Both the position numbers and the translations under genes were made by a program. The notes under the pieces were generated by a model. That model did no database searches. It worked only from the letters and a program-made list of their open reading frames with translations, and was not told where the DNA came from. A DNA stretch of 64,000 nucleotides from TMP-86 sp044226865 (GTDB lineage: Bacteria; Pseudomonadota; Gammaproteobacteria; Steroidobacterales; Steroidobacteraceae): contig JBGAGE010000003.1 of assembly GCA_044226865.1 (NCBI GenBank), forward strand, positions 434,001 through 498,000. Reading direction: 5' to 3'. This document shows positions 47,149 through 58,000 of the stretch, one piece after another (positions within the stretch are counted from its first letter, which is position 1; each line of letters begins with the position of its first letter).

Positions 47149-49170
47149 ATGAGTCGATCGCGCCTGCCACACGTTCTCGTGCGTGCCGCATGGACCGCCT
47201 TGATCACCGGCATCGCCGCCGTGCCGTGCGTCGCCGGCGTCTACCCCGAACACCGTGACATCGCCATGCTGGCGGTGACGCAACTGGACACCGAGCGGCG
47301 CGCGCAGTTCGATGCTCTCTGGGCGCAAGCGCGCACCGGGCACGAGCCACGGCTGTGCGCAGCCGCCGCCGACACCGCGCAGGCCCTGACGCCCGATTGC
47401 ATCGACTGGGCGGCGTTCTCCGCCATCTCCGGCGATCATTCCTGCTCCAGCGCGGACCTCTTGAACACCGCCACCCGCTCGGATTGGATCCTGAACGTGG
47501 CCGATGTCGCCGCGCAGCTCAAGGTGGACCTCGACCGGGTCGCCGCGCAGGCGACCAAGCCGCAGGACACCAAGAAGGGCAACGTGGTCACCAATGCGCT
47601 GGAGGATGCCAAGCGCACCCTGCTGAGCAGCGAGCTGCGCGCCCAGCGCATCAATGCCCTGCGCACCTCCGACACCCGGCTGCAGCGCGCCGATCCGCAA
47701 TATGCCACGCGCGCCGGCTCCAACAATGCGCATTTCCTCCTGCCCCGACCCACCGTCGAGCTCGACGAGGCGCATTACGCGGAACTGGTCGCAAGCCCCG
47801 GCGCGGAATTGAATGCGCTGGGCATTTACGCGTTCATGCACCTGAACGCACTGCAGAAAGCCGCGCGCCTGGCACATGAGCAATTGAGCGGCACCGAGCG
47901 CAACGAACTGATCCTCGCCATGCTGGCGGAAGAGGCCTTCGGCCTGCATTTTCTCGAGGACAGCTTCGCCGCCGGCCATGTGGCCGGTACCTGGGGCGAT
48001 GCCGCGCAACGCAAGGGCACGCACGATTACTACAACGAGAATGGCCTGGAGGTGTACACCTGGAACCACCGCGCCAGCTCGCTGATCCTCATGGGCGATG
48101 CGCACATGCGGCCCGAGGACGAGCAGGTGGCCGCGGACGCGGCGCGCGCCAGCATCGAGCGCCTGTTGAGCGTGGCCACCGGCGCAAGCAAAAGCGAGCT
48201 GCCACGCGCGGCGTCGGCTCGCGCCGGCGCCAGCACCTTCGATGTGTGCAAGACCAATGTGTTCCCGCAGCAGCCGGAAGGGCTGCGCGTCACCCCGGAA
48301 ATCGCGCCGCTGATCAGCCCGGTGCTGGCACAGACACCGGTGCCGGCGCTGGGATCGGGTCTTGGCTCAGTGCCGCGCTTTCGCGCGGAATTTGGGCAGT
48401 TCTTCGGGCTGGCAGGAGCGGCCGAGTTCCGGCGCATCAACCATGGTTTCGCGCCGGGGCAGGACTACGGCGGCAATATCGCCGGCTTGGATCTGGGCGC
48501 ACGTGTGGGGCTCGGCCTCAACGGCGTGCTGGGCGAGGCCGGCGATGGCCTGGTCTTTCTACAGGCCGGCCTGCATGCCGACTTCGCTTCCTCGAGCGAC
48601 TTCTCCCGCGAATTACTCACCGGCTCGGGGGGCATCACTGCCGCCATTCCGGCACGCACGGCTTTTTCGACACGCGTTCGCATGCCTTTTTACCTGATTC
48701 CCGGAGACCTGCTGCTGCTGGCGCCCTTGAATTGGATTTCGCCGGAGACCTACACCAACATGGCGGTGACCGCAGCCAATGGCGGGCTCATTCCCTGGCA
48801 GCTCGGACACGCCACGCGCTTCGGCCGCTTCCAGTTCGTGCTGGGGCGGGAATTGGGCGTCACGTTTCACGGCCGCGGAAAATCGGTGGACCAGATCTTC
48901 GTCCCCACCAACGATCCGGCATTTCCCGTGTATCTGGTGAACTTCCGTTCCACCACGTTCGATGTACCCATCCTCGATTACAGGCCCTACCGCTCCTACG
49001 GCGGCAATCAGTCCTCGGAGCTCGGCGTGCAGTTGTTCGCCAGCGCGGACGTGCCATCCGGCGCCGAGGTGATATCGCCCGCCGGACACAGCATCAAACT
49101 CAAGACCGTGTATTCGGTGGGTATCCGGCTGCGTTTCGGCTGGCGCTACTACCCTGAATCATCGAGGTAG
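47149..49170 (+). CDS. Predicted secreted phospholipase C/S1-P1-like domain fused to an outer-membrane beta-barrel-like region
   Basis: The 673-residue precursor has a signal peptide (to about residue 29). The N-terminal half is helical with HFLEDSFAAGHVAG, then KGTHDYYNE and WNHRAS. This His/Asp/Glu pattern resembles zinc-dependent phospholipase C/S1-P1 nuclease folds. From about residue 415 to the end, alternating beta strands and a terminal aromatic (FGWRYYPESSR) suggest an outer-membrane barrel. The ribosome site CAGGGAG precedes ATG 47149. It follows the cytochromes by 40 bases. Function is not known. Confidence 0.6.
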   Translation: MSRSRLPHVLVRAAWTALITGIAAVPCVAGVYPEHRDIAMLAVTQLDTERRAQFDALWAQARTGHEPRLCAAAADTAQALTPDCIDWAAFSAISGDHSCSSADLLNTATRSDWILNVADVAAQLKVDLDRVAAQATKPQDTKKGNVVTNALEDAKRTLLSSELRAQRINALRTSDTRLQRADPQYATRAGSNNAHFLLPRPTVELDEAHYAELVASPGAELNALGIYAFMHLNALQKAARLAHEQLSGTERNELILAMLAEEAFGLHFLEDSFAAGHVAGTWGDAAQRKGTHDYYNENGLEVYTWNHRASSLILMGDAHMRPEDEQVAADAARASIERLLSVATGASKSELPRAASARAGASTFDVCKTNVFPQQPEGLRVTPEIAPLISPVLAQTPVPALGSGLGSVPRFRAEFGQFFGLAGAAEFRRINHGFAPGQDYGGNIAGLDLGARVGLGLNGVLGEAGDGLVFLQAGLHADFASSSDFSRELLTGSGGITAAIPARTAFSTRVRMPFYLIPGDLLLLAPLNWISPETYTNMAVTAANGGLIPWQLGHATRFGRFQFVLGRELGVTFHGRGKSVDQIFVPTNDPAFPVYLVNFRSTTFDVPILDYRPYRSYGGNQSSELGVQLFASADVPSGAEVISPAGHSIKLKTVYSVGIRLRFGWRYYPESSR

Positions 49171-49306
49171 CCGCCACTGCCGCCGATTCTGGCGCCACGC
49201 ACCGGTAACCGGCCGACACCCACCCCCTGTCGCGCCGCCGGTGGGCTTGCGTTCCGGGCGCGCAGCTTCGACACTGGACGCATGACGCGCACTTCGAAGA
49301 TCAGCA

Positions 49307-50146
49307 ATGCCCAGTAAAGTCCCCCATGGCGAAACCCGCGGCTGGATCGTGCCCATCGGTGGCGCCGAGAATAAGGAAAATGACCGCCACATCCTGGAAC
49401 GCTTCATCCGCGTCTCCGGCGGGCGCGACGCGAACATCGTGGTGATCCCCACCGCGAGCCGCATGCACGAGACCGGTCCCCGCTACGAAAAGCTGTTCAA
49501 GGAACTGGGTGCAGACCAGGTGGCGGTGATGGACTTCGACACGCGCCGAGATTGCCAGGAACCCGGCCGGCTGGCGCGCATCGAGGAGGCCTCCGGCATC
49601 TTCTTCACCGGTGGCAATCAGCTGCGCCTGTCGACGCTCCTCGGCGGCACGCCGGTTGCCAAGCTCATCCGGGTCCTCAATGCGCATGGCGTGACGGTGG
49701 GTGGTACCAGCGCCGGCGCCTCCATCCTGAGCGAACACATGATCGCCTTCGGCGATGAGGGCTCGGCGGTCATTTCGGGCAGCGTGCGCCTGGCGCCCGG
49801 CCTCGGCCTCACCAATCGCTTCATCATCGACCAGCATTTCCGCCAGCGCGACCGGCTCGGCAGGCTGATCACCGCGCTGGCCTACAACCCGTTCGCGGTG
49901 GGAATCGGCCTGGACGAGGACACCGCCGCCTTCATCAGCCCCGACGAGACCATCGAGGTCGAGGGCAGCGGCGGTGTGACGGTGCTCGATGCCTCCGAGG
50001 TAAGTTTCTCCTCGATGAGCGATGTGAGCGAAGGACAACCGGTGTGCATGCTGGGATTGAAGCTGCACATCCTGGTGGCAGGTGCGACCTTCAACCTGCA
50101 CACCCGTGAGGCCTCGGCCGGCAGGTTGACGCACACCAAGGAATAA
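49307..50146 (+). CDS. cphB: Cyanophycinase
   Basis: The 279-residue serine exopeptidase (peptidase S51) cuts cyanophycin into beta-Asp-Arg dipeptides. The nucleophile is Ser125 in GGTSAGAS; IFFTGGNQLRL, FIIDQHFRQRDRLGRL and GIGLDEDTA are family hallmarks. No signal peptide is present, so it is an intracellular enzyme. It lies 35 bases upstream of cphA on the same strand, so storage and mobilisation genes are clustered. Confidence 0.92.
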   Translation: MPSKVPHGETRGWIVPIGGAENKENDRHILERFIRVSGGRDANIVVIPTASRMHETGPRYEKLFKELGADQVAVMDFDTRRDCQEPGRLARIEEASGIFFTGGNQLRLSTLLGGTPVAKLIRVLNAHGVTVGGTSAGASILSEHMIAFGDEGSAVISGSVRLAPGLGLTNRFIIDQHFRQRDRLGRLITALAYNPFAVGIGLDEDTAAFISPDETIEVEGSGGVTVLDASEVSFSSMSDVSEGQPVCMLGLKLHILVAGATFNLHTREASAGRLTHTKE

Positions 50147-50181
50147 CGAAACCGCGGTCTGTCGCGGGTGGAGCAATGGCC

Positions 50182-53004
50182 ATGCGCATTCTGGATCGAT
50201 CAGTGTATGTGGGCCCCTCGCTGTACGCGCGCTTTCCGGTCATCCGGCTGGAGCTCGACCTCGGCGCGTTGGAAGCCTGGCCGACGGGACGGCTCGGCCC
50301 GGCCTTCGTCGATGCGCTGGCCGCTGCGCTTCCCGGCTTGCAGGAGCACGGCTGCTCCTACCGTGAACCCGGTGGGTTCTTCCGCCGCATGCGCGAGGAC
50401 GACGGCACCTGGCTGGGCCATGTGCTCGAGCACGTCGCCATCGAACTGCAGAACATGGCCGGCGAGGAAGTCACCTTCGGCAAGACGCGCTCCGCCGGGG
50501 CGCCCGGCGTTTACACCGTTGTGTACGAATACGCGCAGCGTGACGAAGGCATCGCCGCCGGTGAGCTCGCCCTGAAGCTGTTGTGTTCGCTCTTGCCGCC
50601 CGAGCTGCGTCCCGCCGATTCGGTGCCCGCGGATTGGAGCTGGGACACCGCACGCGACGAATTCATCCGCTATGCGCAGCGTCGCGCCCTCGGGCCCTCT
50701 ACCTCCTCGTTGGTGAAGGCTGCGGAGAAGCAGGACATCCCCTGGCTGCGCCTCAACGACCAGTCATTGGTGCAACTGGGCCACGGCAAATTCCAGCAGC
50801 GCATCCAAGCCACCGTGACCAGCCGCACCTCGCACATCGCGGTGGAACTGGCCAGCGACAAGGAAGAGACCAACAAGATCCTGGCGACCCTGGGCCTTCC
50901 CGTGCCCAAGCAGGAACTGGTGCAAAGCGAAAGCCAGGCCATCCGCGCTGCGCGCCGCATCGGCTTTCCCGTGGTGACCAAGCCCTACAACGGCAATCAT
51001 GGCCGCGGCATTTCCATCCGCCTCACCACCGAAGATGAGGTCAAGCATGGCTTCGCCGTGGCGCGCGAGCATTCGCGCTCGGTCATCGTGGAGACCTTCC
51101 TCGAAGGCGATGACCATCGCCTGCTGGTGGTGAACGGCGAACTGGTCGCCGCCACGCGCCGCACGCCGGGCCATGTGGTGGGCGATGGCGAGCGCAACAT
51201 CGTGCAGCTCATCGAGATCGTCAACCAGGATCCGCGCCGCGGCGTGGGCCATGAGAAGGTGCTGACGCGTCTGGAGCTGGACGCGCAGGCGCAGAAGATG
51301 CTGGAGAAGGCAGGTCTCACCGCCGAGTCGATCCCTGCGCCCGGCCAGGTGGTGTACCTGCGCTCCACCGCCAACCTGTCCACCGGCGGCACCGCCACCG
51401 ACGTCACCGACGTCATCCACCCCGACAATCGCGAAATGGCCGAGCGCGCCGTGCGCGCCATTGGCCTGGACGTCGGCGGCGTGGATTTCCTGTCGAAGAA
51501 CATCGCCGAGAGTTACCGCAGCATCGGCGGCGGCATCTGCGAGGTGAACGCGGCGCCGGGCTTCCGCATGCACGTGGCACCGAGCGAAGGCCGCAGTCGC
51601 GACGTGGCCGGCCCCGTGATCAGCATGCTGTTCCCGCCCGGCACTCCCTCGCGCGTGCCCATCGCCGCCGTCACCGGCACCAACGGCAAGACCACCACGG
51701 CGCGCATGCTCGCGCACATCACCAAGATGGCAGGCTTCACCCCGGGACTTACCACCACCGATGGCGTGTACATCGATGGCCAGCGCACCGTGGCGGGCGA
51801 CATGACCGGGCCCGTATCGGCGCGCATGGTGCTGGCCGATCCGCAGATCGACATGGCCGTGCTCGAGACCGCGCGCGGCGGCCTGCTGCGCGCCGGCATG
51901 GGCGTGCGCGAAGTGAACGTGGGCGCCGTGCTCAACGTGCAATCCGATCACTTGGGGCTCAAGGGCATCGACACGCTCGAGCAATTGGCCGAGCTCAAGC
52001 GCATCGTGGTGGAGATCGCGAGCGAGTGCGCCGTGCTGAATGCCGACGATCCGCTGGTGTTGAAAATGTCCGGCTATACGGAAGCCAAGAACATCTGCTA
52101 CGTCACCATGAACCCGCAGCATTCGCTGGTGCGCGAGCACATCCGCGCCGGCGGCCGCGCCTGCGCGCTGGAGGCCGGCGTGAATGGCCAGATGATCACG
52201 CTGTACGACCGCGGCGGCCACATACCGCTGCTGTGGACGCACCTGATTCCGGCCACCCTCGAGGGCCGCGCGCTGCACAACGTGCAGAACGCCATGTTCG
52301 CCGCCGCCATGGCCTTCTCGCTCAACATCAAGCTCGATCCCATCCGCCAGGGCCTGCGCACCTTCGACTCCACCTTCTTCCAGGCGCCGGGCCGCATGAA
52401 CGTGTTCAGCGAGCACCCCTTCAAGGTGCTGTTCGATTACGGCCACAACGCGCATGCCGTAGGCATGATGGCGGACCTCGCCACGCGGCTGGATGTGACC
52501 GGGCGGCGCATCGTGGTGCTGGCCGGCCCCGGCGACCGGCGCGATGAAGACCTCGTGGCCATCGCGCATGCCGTGGCGGGCCGCTTCGATCACTACATCT
52601 GCCGGCGCGACGACAACCTGCGCGACCGCGCGCCCGACGAGGTGCCGCGCCTCCAGGCACGCGCGCTGAAGGAACGTGGCGTTGCCGAGAACGCCATCTC
52701 GGTCATCCCGGATGAGCAAGAAGCCATCGAGGCGGCGCTCAACATGGGCGAGAGCGGCGACCTGCTGCTGGTCTTCGCCGATGCGTTGGTGCGCTCGTGG
52801 AAGCAGATCACCAAGTTCAAGTCGAGCAGCTCCCCTGCTCCGCGGCCTGCCGCGTCCAATGGAGCCGCGGAACACAAGGCCAATGGCGTGGGCGCCTTCG
52901 CCGACCAGGGAGTGCCGCTCACCGAAGCGCCGTCGGAATTCAATCGCGAGGGCTTCATCCGCGACGAGCGCGGCATCCGCATGGCGCCCGACGCCGAGGA
53001 CTGA
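50182..53004 (+). CDS. cphA: Cyanophycin synthetase
   Basis: The 940-residue enzyme builds multi-L-arginyl-poly-L-aspartate without a ribosome, using ATP. An N-terminal domain of about 160 residues is followed by an ATP-grasp domain (about 215-480; VVTKPYNGNHGRGISIRL, CEVNAAPGFRMH) that adds aspartate. A Mur-ligase-like domain (P-loop TGTNGKTTT near residue 500; LETARGGLLRAG; FDYGHNAHAVG) adds arginine. ATG 50182 fits the GGTGGAG ribosome site better than ATG 50176. A polar, Ala/Ser-rich tail ends the protein. Confidence 0.95.
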   Translation: MRILDRSVYVGPSLYARFPVIRLELDLGALEAWPTGRLGPAFVDALAAALPGLQEHGCSYREPGGFFRRMREDDGTWLGHVLEHVAIELQNMAGEEVTFGKTRSAGAPGVYTVVYEYAQRDEGIAAGELALKLLCSLLPPELRPADSVPADWSWDTARDEFIRYAQRRALGPSTSSLVKAAEKQDIPWLRLNDQSLVQLGHGKFQQRIQATVTSRTSHIAVELASDKEETNKILATLGLPVPKQELVQSESQAIRAARRIGFPVVTKPYNGNHGRGISIRLTTEDEVKHGFAVAREHSRSVIVETFLEGDDHRLLVVNGELVAATRRTPGHVVGDGERNIVQLIEIVNQDPRRGVGHEKVLTRLELDAQAQKMLEKAGLTAESIPAPGQVVYLRSTANLSTGGTATDVTDVIHPDNREMAERAVRAIGLDVGGVDFLSKNIAESYRSIGGGICEVNAAPGFRMHVAPSEGRSRDVAGPVISMLFPPGTPSRVPIAAVTGTNGKTTTARMLAHITKMAGFTPGLTTTDGVYIDGQRTVAGDMTGPVSARMVLADPQIDMAVLETARGGLLRAGMGVREVNVGAVLNVQSDHLGLKGIDTLEQLAELKRIVVEIASECAVLNADDPLVLKMSGYTEAKNICYVTMNPQHSLVREHIRAGGRACALEAGVNGQMITLYDRGGHIPLLWTHLIPATLEGRALHNVQNAMFAAAMAFSLNIKLDPIRQGLRTFDSTFFQAPGRMNVFSEHPFKVLFDYGHNAHAVGMMADLATRLDVTGRRIVVLAGPGDRRDEDLVAIAHAVAGRFDHYICRRDDNLRDRAPDEVPRLQARALKERGVAENAISVIPDEQEAIEAALNMGESGDLLLVFADALVRSWKQITKFKSSSSPAPRPAASNGAAEHKANGVGAFADQGVPLTEAPSEFNREGFIRDERGIRMAPDAED

Positions 53005-53024
53005 CCATTTCCGCCTCCCCCGAC

Positions 53025-54821
53025 GTGGCCGATGAGTTGCCGTTCGAGGACTCGCGGCGGCTGACGGGCGCCAACCTGTTCTTCGCGGCAACCGGTGCGG
53101 TGCTCGACACGCACGGCGTCGCCGTCGACGCGGCGCTCATCGAATCCTGGCGTAGCCGCGCGCAGCGTGCCGCCGCGGCGCTCGGGTGGACGGCCTCGCG
53201 CACGGTGGCGCGGCCTCATGCCCGCGGCGTGTCGCTTGCGCTCACCGCACCGCTGGATCAATTGTTCGTCGCCACCGAAGTGAACGAATGGGCCTGGTGC
53301 GCCAGCCTCGCCGAGCGCGAACCGGCCAGGGCCGGCCGTTTGCAGCATGCCCTGCTGGCACAGGCCATCGAGGCCACCAGCGGCGATCCGGCGCGGCTGT
53401 TCGTGCCGCCGTCGCTGGAAGAACCCCTCGCCGTGGAACGCTTCGCGCGCCTGGCGGCGGCGGAATCCAATCATCGCCTGCGGATCCTGGTGGCGACCGC
53501 GGCGCTGCGCGGTTTGCCGCATGTCGAGGACGATGAGTCCCTGACCCTCGGCGCCGGCGCTGCCTCGCAGAGTTTCCCGATCCCGCGGCTTCCCGACCCC
53601 GAGCGCGTCAATTGGGCCAGCCTCGCCGATCTGCCGACGGCGCTGGTCACCGGTTCCAACGGCAAGACCACCACGGTGCGCCTGCTGGCTGCATTCGCGC
53701 GCGAGCATGGCTGGCAAGCCGGCTACAACTGTACCGACGGTGTGTTCCTCGATGGCGAGACGTTGGCCAGCGGTGATTATTCCGGCCCGGCGGGCGCGCG
53801 CATGGTGTTGCGCGAACCACGCACGCGGGCGGCGTTCCTGGAGACCGCGCGCGGCGGCATCCTGCGCCGCGGGCTGGCCGTGGCGCAGGCCGATGCCGCG
53901 GTGGTCACGAACATCAGCTCCGATCATTTCGGCGAGTACGGCATCGATGACCTCGCGGGCCTGGCGCAGGTGAAGCTGGTGGTGGCGGCGGCCGTCAAGC
54001 CGCAGGGCCTGTTGGTGCTGAACGCCGAGGACGAGCAACTGCTGGCCGCCATCCCCAGCATCGCCGCCCGTTTCGGCCGCTGCCCGCCGCTGGGCTGGTT
54101 CAGCAACCAGGAGGGTTCGGCGCGCCTGCGGGAACACGCCGCCGCAGGCGCGAGCATTTGTGGACCGCGCGATGGCCGGCTGATCGCCCACCACCAGGGG
54201 CAGGGGTTCGACCTGGGTCCCGTGGCCGGCATGCCATTGAGCGTGGGCGGGCTTGCCGCCTACAACATTGCAAATATTGCAGGGGCCGGGCTGGCGGGAC
54301 TCGCGCTGGGCGTGCCGGCCCCCGCCATCGCCGCCGTGCTAGCGCGCTTCGGCAGCCAGCCGGCCGACAACGCCGGCCGCCTGATGCGCTTCGAACGCCG
54401 TGGCGTGACCGTACTCGTCGACTACGCGCACAACCCGGATGGGCTGCGCGGCTTCCTGACGGTGGCGACGGGGCTACGCCGGACAGGCCGGCTGGGAATC
54501 CTCCTGGGTCATGCGGGGAACCGCCAGGACGAGGATATTCAAGCCCTTGCGCAAGTCGCGGCCGAATTCCGGCCCGATCTGGTGGTGGTAAAGGAAAATG
54601 AGTCGCACCTGCGCGGCCGGGCCCCCGGTGAGATCCCGCGCCTGCTGCTGGCGGCACTGCGGCGGACCGGTATGGCGCCGGAATCCATGTGCGAGCGCGG
54701 CAGCGAATTGGAGGCCGCCAGGGCGGCCCTGGAGTGGGCCAGGCCGGGCGACGTGCTGGCCCTGCCGGTGCACGCCCTGGCCGCACGGCTGGCCGTTCTG
54801 CGGTTGATCGACGCCCACTAA
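53025..54821 (+). CDS. Second cyanophycin-synthetase-like protein, Mur-ligase domain only
   Basis: The protein of about 598 residues shares the Mur-ligase half of CphA: P-loop TGSNGKTTT near residue 210, ETARGGILRRGLA, SSDHFGEYGIDDL and VDYAHNPDGLRGF. The N-terminal 200 residues do not show the ATP-grasp motifs seen in cphA. It starts 21 bases after cphA; candidates are GTG 53025 and TTG 53037, both without a clear ribosome site. It probably ligates an amino acid to a cyanophycin-related substrate or assists CphA; the reaction is unknown. Confidence 0.8.
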   Translation: MADELPFEDSRRLTGANLFFAATGAVLDTHGVAVDAALIESWRSRAQRAAAALGWTASRTVARPHARGVSLALTAPLDQLFVATEVNEWAWCASLAEREPARAGRLQHALLAQAIEATSGDPARLFVPPSLEEPLAVERFARLAAAESNHRLRILVATAALRGLPHVEDDESLTLGAGAASQSFPIPRLPDPERVNWASLADLPTALVTGSNGKTTTVRLLAAFAREHGWQAGYNCTDGVFLDGETLASGDYSGPAGARMVLREPRTRAAFLETARGGILRRGLAVAQADAAVVTNISSDHFGEYGIDDLAGLAQVKLVVAAAVKPQGLLVLNAEDEQLLAAIPSIAARFGRCPPLGWFSNQEGSARLREHAAAGASICGPRDGRLIAHHQGQGFDLGPVAGMPLSVGGLAAYNIANIAGAGLAGLALGVPAPAIAAVLARFGSQPADNAGRLMRFERRGVTVLVDYAHNPDGLRGFLTVATGLRRTGRLGILLGHAGNRQDEDIQALAQVAAEFRPDLVVVKENESHLRGRAPGEIPRLLLAALRRTGMAPESMCERGSELEAARAALEWARPGDVLALPVHALAARLAVLRLIDAH

Positions 54822-55074
54822 GCCTGTCCGCCGCCCGGGGCAACGGACGCACGCGTACCCACGGGATTCCCCCCCGTCAAGCCTCCCGCGAGAAAATCAG
54901 GGCCCCCGCCCCAGCGGACTGCTCCTCGGTCACAACCGACCGTCACAAATGATGACACTCACGTTACAGTATCGATACAAGCCGGACGGTTCGGCAGGGC
55001 GGGGAATGACGGCTCTGTCCGCGCGCCGGCGTTGAGATTTGCAGATCAGACCAACAATCGAAGGGAGACAACAC

Positions 55075-58000
55075 ATGTCGGCACCATGCATCGCGACGAT
55101 GATGCGGCAGGCCTGCTATTCACTCTTGGCCTGCACGGCGCTGGCGGCCACAGCCGCCGCACAGGAAAAACCCAGGTCGAACGAGCCTGAGGAACATCTC
55201 CAGGAAGTCGTGGTCACGGGCTCGCGCATCGCGCGCCCCGACCTCGACCGCTTGCAACCCACCATGGTGGTGTCGGCCGATTCCATCGACCAGCGCGGTT
55301 ATACAGACATCGGACAGGCCCTGTCCGACATGCCCGCCTTCGGTGTGAGCTCATCCAGCGCGGTCAACCAGCAGGGGGGGTTCGGCATCGCACAGAGCTT
55401 CGTCGACCTGTTCTCGCTGGGCTCCCAGCGGACACTGACGCTGGTCAACGGACGCCGCTTCGTGTCCTCGAGCACCGCCAGTCTCTTCAACGGCGCGACC
55501 TCGCCGGGCCAGCAGGTGGACTTGAACCTGATCCCCACGAAGCTGATCCAGCGCGTGGAGACGATCTCCGTGGGCGGTGCGCCGATCTACGGCGCGGACG
55601 CCATCGCGGGCACCGTCAACATCATCCTAAAGAAGGACTATGAGGGCTTCGACATGGACGGCCAGGCCAGCGTGTCGGGCCACAGCGATGCCTGGAACTA
55701 CCGGCTGCGCGGCCTGGGCGGATTCAACTTCGCGGACGGGCGCGGCAACCTCACCGCCGTGGTCGAAGTGAACAAGTCGGATGGCTTGATCGGCACGGCA
55801 CGCAAGAATGTGGCGAACGACATACAATTTTTGGCGCCCGCCACGCCCGGCAAGTATCGCACCGTGCTCACGCAGAACGGGTCCGTGCCCAGCGTCAGCA
55901 CCTCCGGCATGCCTCTGTTGGATGACGTGTTCTTCGCGCCGGCCTTCGGCCTCGACCCAAGCGTCTTCGGCGTCACCAATGGCAGCGGGCAGCCGCTGGC
56001 CTGGTCGCCGGGTTCCAGCGCCTTGACGCCCTATAACCTGGGCACTGCCACCGGCAATCCGATCTTCTGGGAAGGCGGCGACGGCATCCGCCTGTCGCAG
56101 TTCTCCAACCTGCTGTCGGCCACCAAGCGCGCCAATATCGACGTGCTGGGCAATTTCAAGATCAACGACCACTTGAACGTTTTCGCCGAAGGCTGGTTCT
56201 CGGAAGGCCACGCTCGCAGCCTGATCGCGCAGCCCGCGTACAACACCAACCTGTTCGGGGCTGCGAACACCGCCAATGGCAATTTCGTGGTGGCGGCGAA
56301 CAACCCCTTCCTGTCGGCCACGGACCAGACCCTGATCCAGAACGCCCTCAATGCCTATGGCGCCGCCTTTCCCTTCGGCGGCCCGGCCGACCCGAACTGG
56401 GACGGCCAGCACTTCTACGTCAGCCGCGCCAATACCGACCTGCAGAACGGCTCGGCGATCTCCGACCAGGTGGTGGGCCGCGGCGTGGTGGGCATCGGCG
56501 GCGATTTCGACGTCGGCTCGCGCAACTACACTTGGGAACTGGCCGTGAACTACGGCTATTCGCGCGGCACCAACCGCACGCCGCAGTATGTGTTCCAGAA
56601 TCTGCAGAATGCGTTGAACGCCACCCTGGATGCCAACGGCAACATCGTCTGCGCCGGCACGCCCGTGAACTCGCCCGTGTTGACCGGTTCCTCCACCTGC
56701 GCGCCGCTGAATATCTTCGGCCTGGGCTCGCCGAGCCCCGAGGCGCTGGCCTACATCACGCACAATGCCATCGCCACCTCCGTGAACACACAGCGTGACA
56801 TCACCGGCAACATCAGCGGCGACCTGTTCCACTTGCCCGCAGGTGAGGTGAAGGCCGCAGCGGGATTCGAGTTCCGGCGCGAGACGGCGAAATTCACGCC
56901 GGATGACTTCTACACCACCAATGCCGGACAGGGCGTCGCCTCGCCCGTGTCGGGCAGTTACCGCACGACCGAAGTGTATGCGGAAACCCTGGTGCCCATC
57001 TTCGAGCCGCACCAGGACATCCCCGTGCTGCATCAATTGGAATTGGAAGGCGCGGTGCGCCGGGTGAAGAACACCTACGCCGGCACCTCCACCACCTGGA
57101 CCGGCGGCCTGCGTTGGTCGCCCATCGAGGACATTCAGTTCCGCGGCAACAAGACGCGCTCGATCCGCGCGCCCGCCGTGACGGAATTGTTCCTGGCCTC
57201 ATCCACCTCGTTCGAGTTCGCGAACGATCCCTGCGACGTGAATTTCATCGGCCAGGGGCAGGCTCCCGCCACCCGCGCCGCCAATTGCGCCGCCGCGGGT
57301 TTGCCGCCGAATTTCCTGTCGAACGCGGTCAACGCCAGCGTGCAGGGTCTCACCTCTGGCAACCCGAACCTGGTCAGCGAAACGGCGTCGTCCAAGACCT
57401 TCGGTGTGGTGCTGCGTCCCCGCTTCATCCCCCGCTTCAACCTGGCAATGGATTTCATCGAGATCAACCTCAAGGATGCGATCCAGATTCTCAATCTGAC
57501 CAACATCCTCGATGCCTGCTACGACTCGCCGGATTATCCGAACAATCCGTCCTGCACCCTGTTCACCCGCAACGCGCAGGGCCAGATCACGAGCTTCACG
57601 GACGGCTATCGCAACGCGGCGTTGCTCGAGTTCAAGGGCAAGACGATTTCGGCCGACTGGACGACCAGCCTGCCGAAGGACTTGGGCTCGTTGCAATTGC
57701 GCGCCAGCTGGCTGAACACCACCAAGCTCCGCCAGCAGGTCGGCTCGGAAAGCCCCCACAAGATCGTCGGCGAGCTCGGCTCCAGCCAGGCTGCGCCGCA
57801 CGACAAGGGCACGATCGATGTGATCTACAAGAAGGGTCCGGTGCTGTGGGATGTTCAGGGCACCTACATCGGGCCGTTCAACTTCAACAACGACGACGGC
57901 CCCACCGACAAGGACATCCTGGGCGTGAGCCACTGGTGGGTGGTCAACACCTCGATCAACGTGGACTTCAGCAAAGAGTTCTCGGCGCGCCTGAACATCA

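Noticed and set aside
50764..53091. 775-codon minus-strand frame opposite cphA
   Set aside because: Antisense shadow of cyanophycin synthetase with no family motif.
54930..54949. Direct repeat GTCACAA resembling a Pho box upstream of the TonB receptor
   Set aside because: The repeat period is 13 bases, not the 11 expected for PhoB sites, and the flanking match is poor.
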